Assembly (NCBI RefSeq): GCF_000015165.1
Contig: NC_009485.1
Location: 3,491,501 to 3,555,500, forward strand
Direction of reading: 5' to 3'
DNA from: Bradyrhizobium sp. BTAi1
GTDB lineage: Bacteria > Pseudomonadota > Alphaproteobacteria > Rhizobiales > Xanthobacteraceae
DNA length: 64,000 bases
Part shown: positions 36,259 through 45,243 of the stretch, piece by piece
How the letters are laid out: each line of letters starts with the position of its first letter
Position numbering within the stretch: position 1 is the first letter of the stretch
Translations under genes and position numbers: made by a program
The notes under the pieces: model-generated
Told to the model about the DNA's origin: nothing
What the model saw: only the letters and a program-made list of their open reading frames with translations
Databases searched by the model: none

Positions 36259-36944
36259 CGATGTTCAAACGTCCCGCTGTCCATTACGGCCGCACGCTGC
36301 AACCGGTCACGCCGTATCAGAAAGCTGCGCAGGTCTGGGATGAGCGCATCGGCTCGGCGCGTGTGCAAGCCAGGAATTGGCGGCTGATGGCGTTCGGGTG
36401 CCTGACGCTGGCTAGCGGCCTGGCCGCAGCCCTCGTCTGGCAATCGGCACGAGGCAGTGTGACGCCCTGGGTGGTGGAGGTCGGCCATCTCGGAGACGTA
36501 CAGCGGGTGGCCCCCGCGATTGCCGAGTATCAACCGACCGATCCGCAGATCGCCTTTCATCTCGCGCGCTTCATCGAGGACGTGAGAAGCCTCCCCGCCG
36601 ATCCCATCGTCCTGCGCCAGAGCTGGCTGCGCGCCTATGACTTCACGAGCGATCGCGGGGCAGCAGCGCTCAATGACTACGCCCGGACGAACGATCCGTT
36701 CGCGAGGCTCGGCAAAGCCCAGGTCTCGGTGGAGGTCTCCAGCGTCATCCGGGCCTCGTCCGAGAGCTTTCGCGTGGCATGGATCGAGCGGCACTACGAC
36801 AATGGCGCGCTGAGTGCGACGGAGCGCTGGACCGCCATTCTCACCATCGTGCTCGCGATGCCTGACGATGCCGACCGGCTGCGCAAGAACCCTCTTGGGG
36901 TTTATGTCCACGCCATCAGCTGGTCGAAGGAGCTGTCGCAATGA
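36255..36944 (+). CDS. trbF: TrbF, VirB8-like protein
   Basis: A 229-residue bitopic protein. The N-terminal YGRTLQPVTPYQKAAQVWDER motif is family-specific. One membrane segment spans residues 47-67. The periplasmic domain contains RQSWLRAYDFTSDRGA and the WIERHYDNGAL strand. It nucleates the inner-membrane part of the channel. It overlaps trbG by four bases. Confidence 0.94.
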   Translation: MTMFKRPAVHYGRTLQPVTPYQKAAQVWDERIGSARVQARNWRLMAFGCLTLASGLAAALVWQSARGSVTPWVVEVGHLGDVQRVAPAIAEYQPTDPQIAFHLARFIEDVRSLPADPIVLRQSWLRAYDFTSDRGAAALNDYARTNDPFARLGKAQVSVEVSSVIRASSESFRVAWIERHYDNGALSATERWTAILTIVLAMPDDADRLRKNPLGVYVHAISWSKELSQ

Positions 36945-37888
36945 ACGGCCGCATCCTCACCGCGACGGCGCTTTCGTTTCTGCTGAGCGGCTGCGCCACG
37001 TCGAAGCCGCCGGAGATCCGTTATGACGCCGAGGTGCCACCGTTACCGGCAGCGCCTGTCACGGTTGATGACAGGCCGCGGGCGCTCCATGTGCCGCCGC
37101 CATGGAAGGTGACCTTCGGTGGTAAGGCTGGCACGAAGGAGGAGGGCGATCCTGTCGATCGGATCGAAATGGCCAACGATGCGGCACGCGTCGAACCGCG
37201 CAAGCAGGGTTATTACAACGCGGCGCAGATCTATGCTTATAGTCCAGGAGCGATCTATCAGGTCTACGCAGCACCGGGGCAAATTACCGATATCGCGCTC
37301 GAGCCAGGTGAACAGCTCACGGGATCAGGCCCGGTCGCGGCCGGCGACACCGTGCGGTGGGTGGTCGGCGATACCGAGAGCGGCGCGGGCGATACGCGTC
37401 GCGTCCACATCCTGGTCAAGCCGACGCGCGCAGGCATCGAGACCAATCTCGTCGTCAACACCGACCGCCGCACCTATCTGATTGAGCTGCGCGCCCGCGA
37501 GAAGCCATACATGCCGGCCGTGGCCTGGTACTATCCGGAAGCGAATGCTGCGGGCAGGGCAATCGTAGCCCTGACGCCCGTCCTGCCAGATCCCGCGCAG
37601 CGCCGCTTCCGCTATCGCATCGAGGGCGATGATCCGCCATGGCGACCGGTGATCGTCTATGACGACGGCCGCAAGGTCTATGTTGAATTCTCTCCCGGCA
37701 TCGTCCAAGGCGAGATGCCGCCATTGTTCGTGACCGGATCCGACGGCAAGCCGGAGATCGTCAACTATCGAGCTCATGGCAACGTCTTGATCGTGGATCG
37801 GCTGTTCGCGGCAGCCGAGCTGCGCCTGGGCGGCGACCCGCAGCAGACCGTGCGGATCGTTCGCACCGACGGACAGGTTCGGCCATGA
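36941..37888 (+). CDS. trbG: TrbG, VirB9-like protein
   Basis: A 315-residue outer-membrane-complex protein. The N-terminus (FLLSGCATS) is a lipoprotein-type signal, followed by a proline-rich linker. The C-terminal VirB9/CagX domain has GAIYQVYAAPGQITDIALEP and the FRYRIEGDDPPWRPVIVYDD region. It should pair with TrbI and a lipoprotein in the core complex. Confidence 0.94.
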   Translation: MNGRILTATALSFLLSGCATSKPPEIRYDAEVPPLPAAPVTVDDRPRALHVPPPWKVTFGGKAGTKEEGDPVDRIEMANDAARVEPRKQGYYNAAQIYAYSPGAIYQVYAAPGQITDIALEPGEQLTGSGPVAAGDTVRWVVGDTESGAGDTRRVHILVKPTRAGIETNLVVNTDRRTYLIELRAREKPYMPAVAWYYPEANAAGRAIVALTPVLPDPAQRRFRYRIEGDDPPWRPVIVYDDGRKVYVEFSPGIVQGEMPPLFVTGSDGKPEIVNYRAHGNVLIVDRLFAAAELRLGGDPQQTVRIVRTDGQVRP

Positions 37889-39087
37889 GCGCGGAGGGCA
37901 AAGGCACGAGCGCACGGCCGAACGATCCGGAGCCGGCTGCCGATCCTGCGGCGTCCTTCCGCCTTGGCGGAGAGCCGCCACGGATCACTCGGTTGTCGCG
38001 CAAGATTCTGGCCAGCGGCAGCGCCGTGGCGCTCGCGCTGATCGCAGGCGCCGTTCTGTGGGCGCTGCAAAGCCCTGGCACGCGCAAGCCGGCGGCCCAA
38101 TCCGAGCTCGCCAGTTCGGGGCATCGCGAGGTCGCAGATGGCGTCTCCAGCCTGCCGCGTGACTACACGCAAATTGCCACGGATGTCCCGGTGCTCGGGC
38201 CGCCGTTGCCCGGCGATCTCGGACGGCCAATCCTTGCCTCCCAGGGGCAAATGCCGGGTTCAAGTCAAGACCAGGAGCAGCAGCGCCGCGAACAGGAGCA
38301 GGAGGCCGCGCGCGTCAGCCGGCTGTTTGCGACGACCACGACGACGGCAACGCAACCCTCGCCAAATGTGGCTCAGGGCGTCGGGCTTGGAGGGGTGCCG
38401 GCGGCCACGGACGACGCCTTCGCGCAGAACGGCCAGGACCGAAAACTCGCCTTCGTGAGCGGGCCGGTGGATCGGCGCACCACGAGCCCTGATCGCCTCA
38501 CGCGGCCGGCTTCGCCTTACGTCGTGCAGGCTGGCACGGTCATTCCGGGCGCCCTGATCACTGGCATTCGCTCCGACCTGCCGGGACAAATCGAGGCGCA
38601 AGTCACCGAAAATGTCTTCGATACACCTTCGGGACGATTCCTGTTGGTGCCCCAGGGAGCACGGCTGATCGGCGTCTACGACAGCCAGGTAGCGGCTGGA
38701 CAATCCCGCGTGCTCTTGGTCTGGACCCGTCTGGTCATGCCCAACGGCCGCTCGATCGTGCTCGAGCGGCAGCCGGGCGCGGATGCCGGCGGCTATGCGG
38801 GGCTGTCGGACGAGGTCGACAATCATTGGAAGCAGATTGCGGGCGCAGCTCTGCTCTCGACGCTCCTCTCCATGGGCAGCGGGGTGAATGCCGGCGCCAA
38901 TCCGAATACCAACAACGCCGCGATCATCCAGGCCCTTCGTCAGGGCTTCGGCAATGCCGTGAGTCAGACCGGTCAGCAGCTCGTACGTCAGCAGATGGAC
39001 ATCCAACCGACATTGACAGTCAGGCCAGGGTTTCCGGTACGGGTGATCGTCAATCGGGATCTCGTGCTTGAGCCGTATCAAGGATGA
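37885..39087 (+). CDS. trbI: TrbI, VirB10-like protein
   Basis: A 400-residue protein linking inner and outer membranes. One membrane segment is at residues 47-68, followed by a Gln/Glu-rich periplasmic linker. The C-terminal domain carries PYVVQAGTVIPGALITGIRSD and the terminal FPVRVIVNRDLVLEPY, both TrbI signatures. Its stop overlaps the DUF2274 start. Confidence 0.95.
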   Translation: MSAEGKGTSARPNDPEPAADPAASFRLGGEPPRITRLSRKILASGSAVALALIAGAVLWALQSPGTRKPAAQSELASSGHREVADGVSSLPRDYTQIATDVPVLGPPLPGDLGRPILASQGQMPGSSQDQEQQRREQEQEAARVSRLFATTTTTATQPSPNVAQGVGLGGVPAATDDAFAQNGQDRKLAFVSGPVDRRTTSPDRLTRPASPYVVQAGTVIPGALITGIRSDLPGQIEAQVTENVFDTPSGRFLLVPQGARLIGVYDSQVAAGQSRVLLVWTRLVMPNGRSIVLERQPGADAGGYAGLSDEVDNHWKQIAGAALLSTLLSMGSGVNAGANPNTNNAAIIQALRQGFGNAVSQTGQQLVRQQMDIQPTLTVRPGFPVRVIVNRDLVLEPYQG

Positions 39088-39311
39088 AGTTGATGGCAAA
39101 CCTCAAGATAGCTGCGCTTCCAGACGATAAGCCCGTCAAGCTGACAATTGATTTGCCGGCTGCCGTGCAGCGCGATCTCTTGGCCTATGCGCAATTGCTT
39201 GTCCCGGAGTCCAAGAAGCCAGAGACCGAGCTGCCAAGGCTCGTCGTCGCAATGGTGATAAAGTTCATGTCAAGCGACCGAGCGTTTTTAAAGTCAAAAC
39301 ATCGTTCGTAG
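39084..39311 (+). CDS. DUF2274 protein, last gene of the trb operon
   Basis: A 75-residue DUF2274 protein (LPDDKPVKLTIDLPAAVQRDL, then FMSSDRAFLK). It usually closes trb operons in alphaproteobacterial ICEs and is predicted to be ribbon-helix-helix-like. The ATG at 39084 overlaps the trbI stop. It marks the right-hand end of recognisable conjugation genes in this window. Confidence 0.9.
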   Translation: MKLMANLKIAALPDDKPVKLTIDLPAAVQRDLLAYAQLLVPESKKPETELPRLVVAMVIKFMSSDRAFLKSKHRS

Positions 39312-39367
39312 TGTCGCATATCGAACGGTCGCTCTTTATGAGGCCGACCGATGAACAGCTTCGGCTT

Positions 39368-39598
39368 CTAACAATCTTGTCTCGCCATTCTATATGATAC
39401 GGCGGCATAAGTGCTCACGGCGTAAGGTACCACATACGTCAGGATAAATTTGCTCCAGTTCAGAGGCGTGTCGCCGATGATTGCATCGCCTTGATTCATC
39501 AAGTTGAGGATCGTCCCGACGACAAGAGCTACGTAAAAGGACCGCACCGGAATTCCGTCGGAGAGCGCATACCGCGCGACCATCTTGAGTCGTGACAT
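39368..39598 (-). CDS. NrtS-family small membrane protein
   Basis: A 76-residue protein with two membrane segments. The pattern VALVVGTILNLMNQGDAIIG, then NWSKFILTYVVPYAVSTYA, matches NrtS, a small nitrate/nitrite transporter family described in cyanobacteria and widespread in Proteobacteria. No nitrogen genes are nearby, so the physiological role here is open. It is the first gene right of the conjugation module, on the opposite strand. Confidence 0.78.
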   Translation of the reverse strand: MSRLKMVARYALSDGIPVRSFYVALVVGTILNLMNQGDAIIGDTPLNWSKFILTYVVPYAVSTYAAVSYRMARQDC

Positions 39599-39718
39599 AA
39601 CGGATGCTCCGACATCGGGGTTTCGGCTCGCAGGTCGTCGTGCGATCCATTGGAGATGGTCATCAATATGATCATCTCAATGGAAACTCGCGCTGATGAG
39701 GGTTCGCAGGCAATTCCG

Positions 39719-40339
39719 TCAAGCATTTCTGAGGTATTCGAGAAGCGGCTGCGCGTCGGCAGCAAGCCAATCCGCCGCTCCGGGCATGTAACCGACGATG
39801 CGGCCTGAACGTGTGATGAGGTAGGTGATGGGCATTCCGTAGAGCAGAAAAGGTGCATTCCTGAGATTGTCGCGATCCAGGCTCGCGACATAGCCGTTGG
39901 GATCCAAATAGATCGGGAGTCCGTTTAGCTTGAGTTGCTCGGCGTAGCGGCTCACAGTGTCTCGGCCGCGGCGGTCGAGTGCAACGGTGACGACCTCCAA
40001 GTCCGTCCTCTGGTGCAATCGATCGAGGACCGGCAATTCCATACGGCACGCGGCGCACCAGCTCGCCCAGAAGTTCAGCACAATTGGCTTGCCGCGGAGA
40101 GCGGCAAGATCGAGTGTTCCCCCATGCAAGCCGAAGAGGCGGACGGAGGGCAGCTCTTGTGCCGGACTCAGAACCGTGAACTGGAACCTGCCGGATTGGA
40201 ACGACGGCGGATCTCCTGGTGCGGCAGGCGCAGCATCGAGCGTAACGAGAGACGGTAAGATTGTCGTCACTGCGTTGAGAAGGACGCGGCGGCGTGACCA
40301 ACCGCGGCGACAAGGGGCGGGGCATCGAGATCTGGTCAT
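39719..40339 (-). CDS. TlpA-like periplasmic thiol-disulfide oxidoreductase
   Basis: A 206-residue thioredoxin-fold protein. The N-terminus (WSRRRVLLNAVTTIL) is a twin-arginine-like signal. The active site is WASWCAACR (Cys95, Cys98), followed by PITYLITRSGRIVGY, a cis-proline region typical of TlpA/ResA. The ATG at 40339 gives a proper signal; the longer frame to 40510 has no conserved residues. Its periplasmic redox role would fit the copper-stress genes to its right, but no shared promoter motif was found. Confidence 0.85.
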   Translation of the reverse strand: MTRSRCPAPCRRGWSRRRVLLNAVTTILPSLVTLDAAPAAPGDPPSFQSGRFQFTVLSPAQELPSVRLFGLHGGTLDLAALRGKPIVLNFWASWCAACRMELPVLDRLHQRTDLEVVTVALDRRGRDTVSRYAEQLKLNGLPIYLDPNGYVASLDRDNLRNAPFLLYGMPITYLITRSGRIVGYMPGAADWLAADAQPLLEYLRNA

Positions 40340-40478
40340 CGGCTCATCGTTTGGCTGCTCGAGCGGGTCAGCAGAGAATGCGATCGACGATAGGGCCATG
40401 ACCGACGATACAGCGGCATTCGTGGCGTGTCGACGGTAGCGTTGGCGTGGTAAGGCCCGGCGGCCACGGAGACGAAGT

Positions 40479-40760
40479 ATGGTCAAGACTATTTGGGATG
40501 GGTAGGTCATTGCGGAATCAGACCAGACCGAAATGGTCGAAGGAGATCACTACTTTCCTGCCGAGCATGTACGGCACGAATTCCTGACTCCAAGCGATCG
40601 TCGGTCGACCTGCCCGTGGAAGGGGATGGCGCAATATTACGACCTCGTCGTCGATGGCCAAACGAATTCGGGAGCAGCATGGTACTATGCCAACCCTCGG
40701 CCGGCGGCGCGGACGATCGCGGGCCGTATTGCATTTTGGAAAGATGTCAAAGTCGGTTGA
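40479..40760 (+). pseudogene. DUF427 protein gene interrupted by an in-frame amber codon
   Basis: The reading frame MVKTIWDG, TAG (40503-40505), VIAESDQTEMVEGDHYFP continues without shift to 40760 and gives a full-length DUF427 domain (TCPWKGMAQYYDLVVDG, AAWYYANPRPAA, IAGRIAFWK). A single G-to-T change of GAG would explain the stop. Translation could restart at ATG 40533, giving 75 residues that lack the first strand. Function of the family is unknown. Confidence 0.75.
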
Positions 40761-40841
40761 AGCGCCGTCGCGTGCTGCGCGGAGCCGCGACGGCGGCAGT
40801 GCCCTTTGGGCCATGCAAATCGAGCCCTGGTCCCGCCAGAA

Positions 40842-42629
40842 CTACTTTACGCTGCAGCTTGCGCCGCCCAGTACGCAGAACTTTGCACAGTGGGGATGAT
40901 TGAGACTTACCGGGCCAGAGGCATCAGCGAGCGAGGTGCCAAGCTCGAAGCTCGGATCATAGGGCAGCAGCGTGCAGGCCACGACGGCTGGATGCGACGC
41001 CTCGCGTCGCTTTACGATCATGCGTGAGGAGGCGCACATCACCTCTGCAGGTGATTTGCCGAGGACGCCCCAACAGGACTCGGTGATCTCGGGCACGTCG
41101 ACCGTTGCGTCCATCTCGGGAAAGATAACGAGCTCACCCGGCTCTTGAGGGTCAATATCGTAGGCCGCGAGCTGGCGAGCATAACCAGCACGTACGATGC
41201 CCTCGGCTTCGCCGGAATAACGTCTTCCAGCCACGTGCGTCTTGAAGCCATTTTTGAACAGCCAATCCAGGCCGTCCAGGGTTGGTTGCCAGGTATGGGG
41301 ACCGCGTTCGAGCTCGTGCAGGCTGCGCGTGTAGTGATCCAGCGAGACTCTCAACGTCAAGCGCTTGCCGAACTTTTTCTTGAGATCGAGGAGAGCTCGC
41401 TCGTACCGCCTCATCGGCTTCATCGCATTGGTCAGCACCAGAGCTTCAAAGCCCCTTGCGAGCACGTCGGCGAGCATCTCCGGTAATTCCGGATTCATGA
41501 ACGGCTCGCCGCCGGTGAAGCCGACCAGCCGTGTCGGCAGGCCATCGCTTTCGATCTCGTCGAGAAAAGACCGGACCTCGCTTGCCGTAATGTAGGAGAG
41601 GCGGTCGTTGCGCGGCGTCGATTCGATGTAGCAGCTGCTGCAGGACAGATTGCACAACGTTCCGGTGTTGATCCAAAGCGTCTCGAGCGCTGCGAGCCCC
41701 ACGGTTGCGCGCCGTTCGCCCTTTGCCGTCAAGTGCGGATTCTTGAATTTGTCGGCGGCGATCCCGAGCGGCTGAAGAGCCTCTGGCCAAGTAGCGCAGG
41801 GGGCAGTCTTGGCCCAGCTGAGCGTTCCCGGCGAAAGGGCGCTTCCTTGAAGCCTTGCCTCACGCGCAGGCAGGACGTTGCAATTCGGCCAGAGCCCCGA
41901 TGACAGGGCGTTCGTGTAGCCTTCCGGAAGGCCCGCCCGGCGCATCGCGCTAGCGGCGGCTTCGTGATCGTACTCGAGGGCGTTGTGCTCGATTGCGATC
42001 GAGCGCGGCTCGGAACCGGGCTCGATGACGCTGTACCAGACTCGGGGGGTGCCATCATTGGCTGGCATGCCGACCACCCCAGGATTGTGCCAAAGCCCGT
42101 CGCCGATGCTCTGGGTAAACGGAAGTCCGCAATGGCCACCGATGATGCCGTCGGCGCCCGCAAGGGTGACGTCCAAGGCCTTGATCCGCGTCGGCGTGGA
42201 GGCGAATACGAACCGGCTGATTTCGCCGAGACTGCCATGCACCGCGACCAACCGAAGCCCGGCAATCTCGACCGACAGGCTGCGCGGCAGCGTTGCCATC
42301 CATGCGCGGTCGTCGGCGTCGAGCTCGGACCGGGCGAAGGTAAACCAGGCAGCTGACAGGCGGTCGCACTCGCTGCCCGGGGCAAAGCCGCAGCCGCAAT
42401 CCTCGGCATCGGCCGCCAATTGCTCCTCGCAGTTTCCCATGACGATTTGGATGCCGGATCGGCGGATCAGGTCGACACAGGCCTTCGGATCGCCGCCATA
42501 GGCGACGACGTCTCCCGTGCAGACGATGCGGTGAGGTGGAATATGTCTCCGCCGAGCTTCCGCCAGCACGGCTTCGGTCGCCTGCAGGTTCGAGTACGGG
42601 CCGCCAAACAGCAGGAGTGGAGCATCCAT
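40842..42629 (-). CDS. Metallophosphoesterase-like / radical-SAM fusion protein
   Basis: A 595-residue two-domain protein. Residues 1-215 align with Ap4A-type metallophosphoesterases but several metal ligands are replaced: the DxH motif reads GGPYSN (residues 9-14), GNH reads GNCE (Cys67) and GHxH reads GHCG (166-169); GD (39-40) and His131 remain. A radical-SAM domain follows with CNLSCSSC (Cys326, 330, 333) and FTGGEPFMNPE. The C-terminus is Cys-rich (HCAKFCVLGGASC), like a SPASM auxiliary-cluster domain. An exact SigF-type promoter lies 32 bases upstream, divergent from the phnD operon. The reaction is unknown; the setting resembles rSAM/selenodomain or arsenosugar clusters. Confidence 0.85.
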   Translation of the reverse strand: MDAPLLLFGGPYSNLQATEAVLAEARRRHIPPHRIVCTGDVVAYGGDPKACVDLIRRSGIQIVMGNCEEQLAADAEDCGCGFAPGSECDRLSAAWFTFARSELDADDRAWMATLPRSLSVEIAGLRLVAVHGSLGEISRFVFASTPTRIKALDVTLAGADGIIGGHCGLPFTQSIGDGLWHNPGVVGMPANDGTPRVWYSVIEPGSEPRSIAIEHNALEYDHEAAASAMRRAGLPEGYTNALSSGLWPNCNVLPAREARLQGSALSPGTLSWAKTAPCATWPEALQPLGIAADKFKNPHLTAKGERRATVGLAALETLWINTGTLCNLSCSSCYIESTPRNDRLSYITASEVRSFLDEIESDGLPTRLVGFTGGEPFMNPELPEMLADVLARGFEALVLTNAMKPMRRYERALLDLKKKFGKRLTLRVSLDHYTRSLHELERGPHTWQPTLDGLDWLFKNGFKTHVAGRRYSGEAEGIVRAGYARQLAAYDIDPQEPGELVIFPEMDATVDVPEITESCWGVLGKSPAEVMCASSRMIVKRREASHPAVVACTLLPYDPSFELGTSLADASGPVSLNHPHCAKFCVLGGASCSVK

Positions 42630-42660
42630 TCGTCACTATCCCTCAGTTCCCACGCTGCAA

Positions 42661-42686
42661 TTCGATGGAGCCGCCGAAAAGGTTAC
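42661..42686 (-). promoter_or_regulatory. SigF-type ECF promoter of the radical-SAM fusion gene
   Basis: On the minus strand: GTAACC (42686-42681), 16 bases, CGAA (42664-42661), 32 bases before the ATG. It matches the shared promoter of this region exactly. Confidence 0.88.
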
Positions 42687-42776
42687 AGATCGCCGGCCGC
42701 AGCCTTGAGGGACGGTGATCCGGGCCGCGGCAAGAGCCGTCACCCGGCGGTCGCCCGAAAAAATTTCATGGTTGCT

Positions 42777-42802
42777 GTAACCCTTTGGATCAAGCAAGCG
42801 AA
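42777..42802 (+). promoter_or_regulatory. SigF-type ECF promoter of the phnD-to-nrsF operon
   Basis: GTAACC (42777-42782), 16 bases, CGAA (42799-42802), 38 bases before the phnD ATG. If it drives the whole operon, sigF is autoregulated. Confidence 0.88.
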
Positions 42803-42840
42803 CCACACGCGAGAGGCAGCTCAATTCTCGTGAGGTTCTG

Positions 42841-43725
42841 ATGACGGTCGATTCCGGCAAGCGCCAAAAAATTGCGATTTTCGGGCTGCTGTTCGCCCTG
42901 GTCATGTCGTTGCCGGCGACCGTGGGGCACGCCGCGGAGAAGCTGCGCTTTGCCGTCGGTCCTTTTCAGCCGACCCCGGGGGATACCAGGAAGGCCTATG
43001 ACCCCTTCTTCAAATACCTGGCCGAGCAGCTTGGATCCGACTACGAGCTGGTCGTGACCAACGACTGGGCCGGCATCTCGACGGCCCTCGCGAACGGCCA
43101 AGCCGATATCGCATGGATGGGGCCGTGGGGGTACGTCCTCGCCAACAATGAGGGCGGCGCGCAGGCCGTCGCGACCGTCAAATACGACGGACAGCCGACC
43201 TATCACGCCATCATCGTCGCGCGGCCGCAGCTCGAGATCAAGACGTTTCCCGAAGATGCGAAGGGACTGTCGATATCCTTCGCCGACGTAGGATCCACCT
43301 CCGGCTGGCTGATCCCCTCCTACTGGTTCAAGTCGCAGCACATCGATCCAAGAACCTACTTCAAATATCGGGACGGCGCCTCGCATCCCGCCAATGAGAT
43401 GGCCGTGTCCAGCGGGCAGGTCGATCTGGCGACGGACTACGACCGCAACCTCAACAGCATGATCGAGCGCGGATTGATCAAACGTGAGGACGTCAAGATC
43501 GTCTGGACGTCGGAGCCGCTTCCCAACGATCCCATGGTGGTGCGCAAGGACCTCGATCAATCCATTGTTGCCAAGCTCAAGACCGTGCTCGGATCCATAT
43601 CTGAGCGGCAGGCGAAGACGATCATGCCACCGCACTATACTGGCTGGGTGCCCGCGACGGCTGCCACCTATCAGTTGATCCGGGACGCAGGCGTTGCCGT
43701 CGGCAAGCTGAAAGTGACGAACTGA
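42841..43725 (+). CDS. phnD: PhnD-like phosphate/phosphite/phosphonate-type substrate-binding protein
   Basis: A 294-residue periplasmic binding protein. The signal peptide ends near residue 34 (GHAAE). Family motifs include LRFAVGPFQPTPGDTRKAYDPF, DWAGISTALANGQADIAWMGPWGY and STSGWLIPSYWF, which line the anion pocket in PhnD proteins. The name is by family; the ligand may be phosphite, a phosphonate or another oxyanion such as an arsenical. It is the first gene of a long operon with a SigF-type promoter. Confidence 0.88.
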   Translation: MTVDSGKRQKIAIFGLLFALVMSLPATVGHAAEKLRFAVGPFQPTPGDTRKAYDPFFKYLAEQLGSDYELVVTNDWAGISTALANGQADIAWMGPWGYVLANNEGGAQAVATVKYDGQPTYHAIIVARPQLEIKTFPEDAKGLSISFADVGSTSGWLIPSYWFKSQHIDPRTYFKYRDGASHPANEMAVSSGQVDLATDYDRNLNSMIERGLIKREDVKIVWTSEPLPNDPMVVRKDLDQSIVAKLKTVLGSISERQAKTIMPPHYTGWVPATAATYQLIRDAGVAVGKLKVTN

Positions 43726-43726
43726 C

Positions 43727-44548
43727 GTGTCGGACCGGGTCGACGACCGTTCGGCTGCCGCAGGCGAGCTGTATTCGGGCGGCCGAACGTGGTTGCGGCC
43801 AAGATTGCGGCCAGGCCTGGTCCTGCTCTTGCTGGTCGCCGGTGGATGGTTCTGCTTCCACTTCGCGGAAGTGGATCTGCAGCGGCTGGTGCGGGGATTG
43901 CCGCGCCTGGCTTCCTGGGCGGCCCGATCCTGGCCGCCTGACTTCTCCGACCTGCAGACTCTGCTGACGCGCGCGGCTGAGACGCTGGCCATGGCGACGC
44001 TTGGGACCTCGCTCGGCGCCCTGATCGCGCTGCCGCTCTGCGTCTTTGCAGCGCGCAACACTTCGCATGATCTCACCTATCTCGCTGCCCGGACCGTTCT
44101 CAACGGCCTGCGCGGCATCGACAGCTTCGTGTTTGCGCTGCTGTTCGTCGCAGCCGTGGGCCTCGGTCCTTTCGCGGGGGTCCTGGGCATCGGCATCCAT
44201 TCGGCTGGATCAATCGCCAAACTCTGGTCGGAGACGATCGAGGATGCCGCTCCGGGGCCGGTCGAGGCCGCATCTCTCACCGGTGCCTCGAAGGCGAAGA
44301 TCATTGTCTTCGCGCTGCTTCCGGACGTTCTGCCGGCCATGATCTCCGGCCTGCTCTATATCTGGGAGTTCAATGTCAGGTCCTCGACCGTGCTCGGCAT
44401 CGTGGGCGCCGGGGGGATCGGTCAGGAGCTGAAAAACAATATCGACCTGCTGGACTTTCCGCGGGTGTTCGCCATCATTCTGGTGATCCTGGCGATGGTG
44501 ACCGCCATCGATCGTGCCGGTGCCTTGATCCGGAGACGTCTGTCGTGA
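43727..44548 (+). CDS. phnE: PhnE-like ABC permease
   Basis: A 273-residue permease starting at GTG 43727, one base after the phnD stop. The N-terminal segment (LRPGLVLLLLVAGGWF) and five further segments match PhnE. The EAA coupling loop is EAASLTGASKAKIIVFALLPDVLP, and GAGGIGQEL follows as in phosphonate permeases. It overlaps phnC by four bases (GTGA). Confidence 0.9.
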   Translation: MSDRVDDRSAAAGELYSGGRTWLRPRLRPGLVLLLLVAGGWFCFHFAEVDLQRLVRGLPRLASWAARSWPPDFSDLQTLLTRAAETLAMATLGTSLGALIALPLCVFAARNTSHDLTYLAARTVLNGLRGIDSFVFALLFVAAVGLGPFAGVLGIGIHSAGSIAKLWSETIEDAAPGPVEAASLTGASKAKIIVFALLPDVLPAMISGLLYIWEFNVRSSTVLGIVGAGGIGQELKNNIDLLDFPRVFAIILVILAMVTAIDRAGALIRRRLS

Positions 44549-45243
44549 CGGCCGGCATTCGGGTGCATGACCTTGCCAAGTCGTACGACGCGCGGCCCGT
44601 GTTCCGGGGCCTGTCGCTCGACGTCGTTCCGGGAGAGTTCGTCGCCCTGCTGGGCCCCAGCGGCGCCGGCAAGACCACCTTGTTGCGTTGCATGACACGC
44701 TCGCTGGATGCGGATCGAGGTCAGATCTGGCTGGCAGGACATGCCATGCATGAGCTCCGCAACGCGGCGTTGGCAGCGGCGCGGCGCGATGTTGGCTTTG
44801 TCTTCCAGCAATTCAATCTCGTGCAACGCCGGTCGGCGCTCGAGAACGCTCTGGCAGGACGGCTCGCCTCCGTGCCGCTCTGGAGGATTTTGTCGGGGCA
44901 CTACCCACGCGGTGACCTGCGCGCAGCAGAGCAGGCGCTTGCGCGTGTGGGTCTTCGCGATCGCGCGCAGATGCGCGCTGACCGCCTCTCGGGTGGTCAA
45001 CAGCAGCGCGTCGCCATCGCCCGAGCGCTGGTTCAAGGGAGCAAGGTGCTGCTCGCCGACGAGCCGGTGGCGAGCCTCGACCCACGCGCCGCAAGGGATG
45101 TCCTCGGCATCTTGCGCTCCATCGCTCATGACGATGGACTGGCCGTGCTCTGCAGTTTGCACCAGCACGATCTCGCAGCCGAATATGCGGATCGGGTGGT
45201 CGCCATCGACGATCTGCTGCGGCCGGTTGGACGACAATCATGA
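44545..45243 (+). CDS. phnC: PhnC-like ABC ATP-binding protein
   Basis: A 232-residue ATPase. Walker A is GPSGAGKTT (37-45), the signature is LSGGQQQR, Walker B is LLADEPVASLD, and the H-loop is SLHQHD. VGFVFQQFNLVQR is the PhnC Q-loop region. GTG start overlaps phnE. It completes the importer and overlaps the glycosyltransferase gene by four bases, indicating a tight functional link. Confidence 0.92.
   Translation: MTAGIRVHDLAKSYDARPVFRGLSLDVVPGEFVALLGPSGAGKTTLLRCMTRSLDADRGQIWLAGHAMHELRNAALAAARRDVGFVFQQFNLVQRRSALENALAGRLASVPLWRILSGHYPRGDLRAAEQALARVGLRDRAQMRADRLSGGQQQRVAIARALVQGSKVLLADEPVASLDPRAARDVLGILRSIAHDDGLAVLCSLHQHDLAAEYADRVVAIDDLLRPVGRQS

Noticed and set aside
40842..42629. Identification of the radical-SAM protein as ArsS
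   Set aside because: ArsS is a shorter single-domain protein with a different C-terminal region, and no arsM lies nearby; only the neighbour families are shared.
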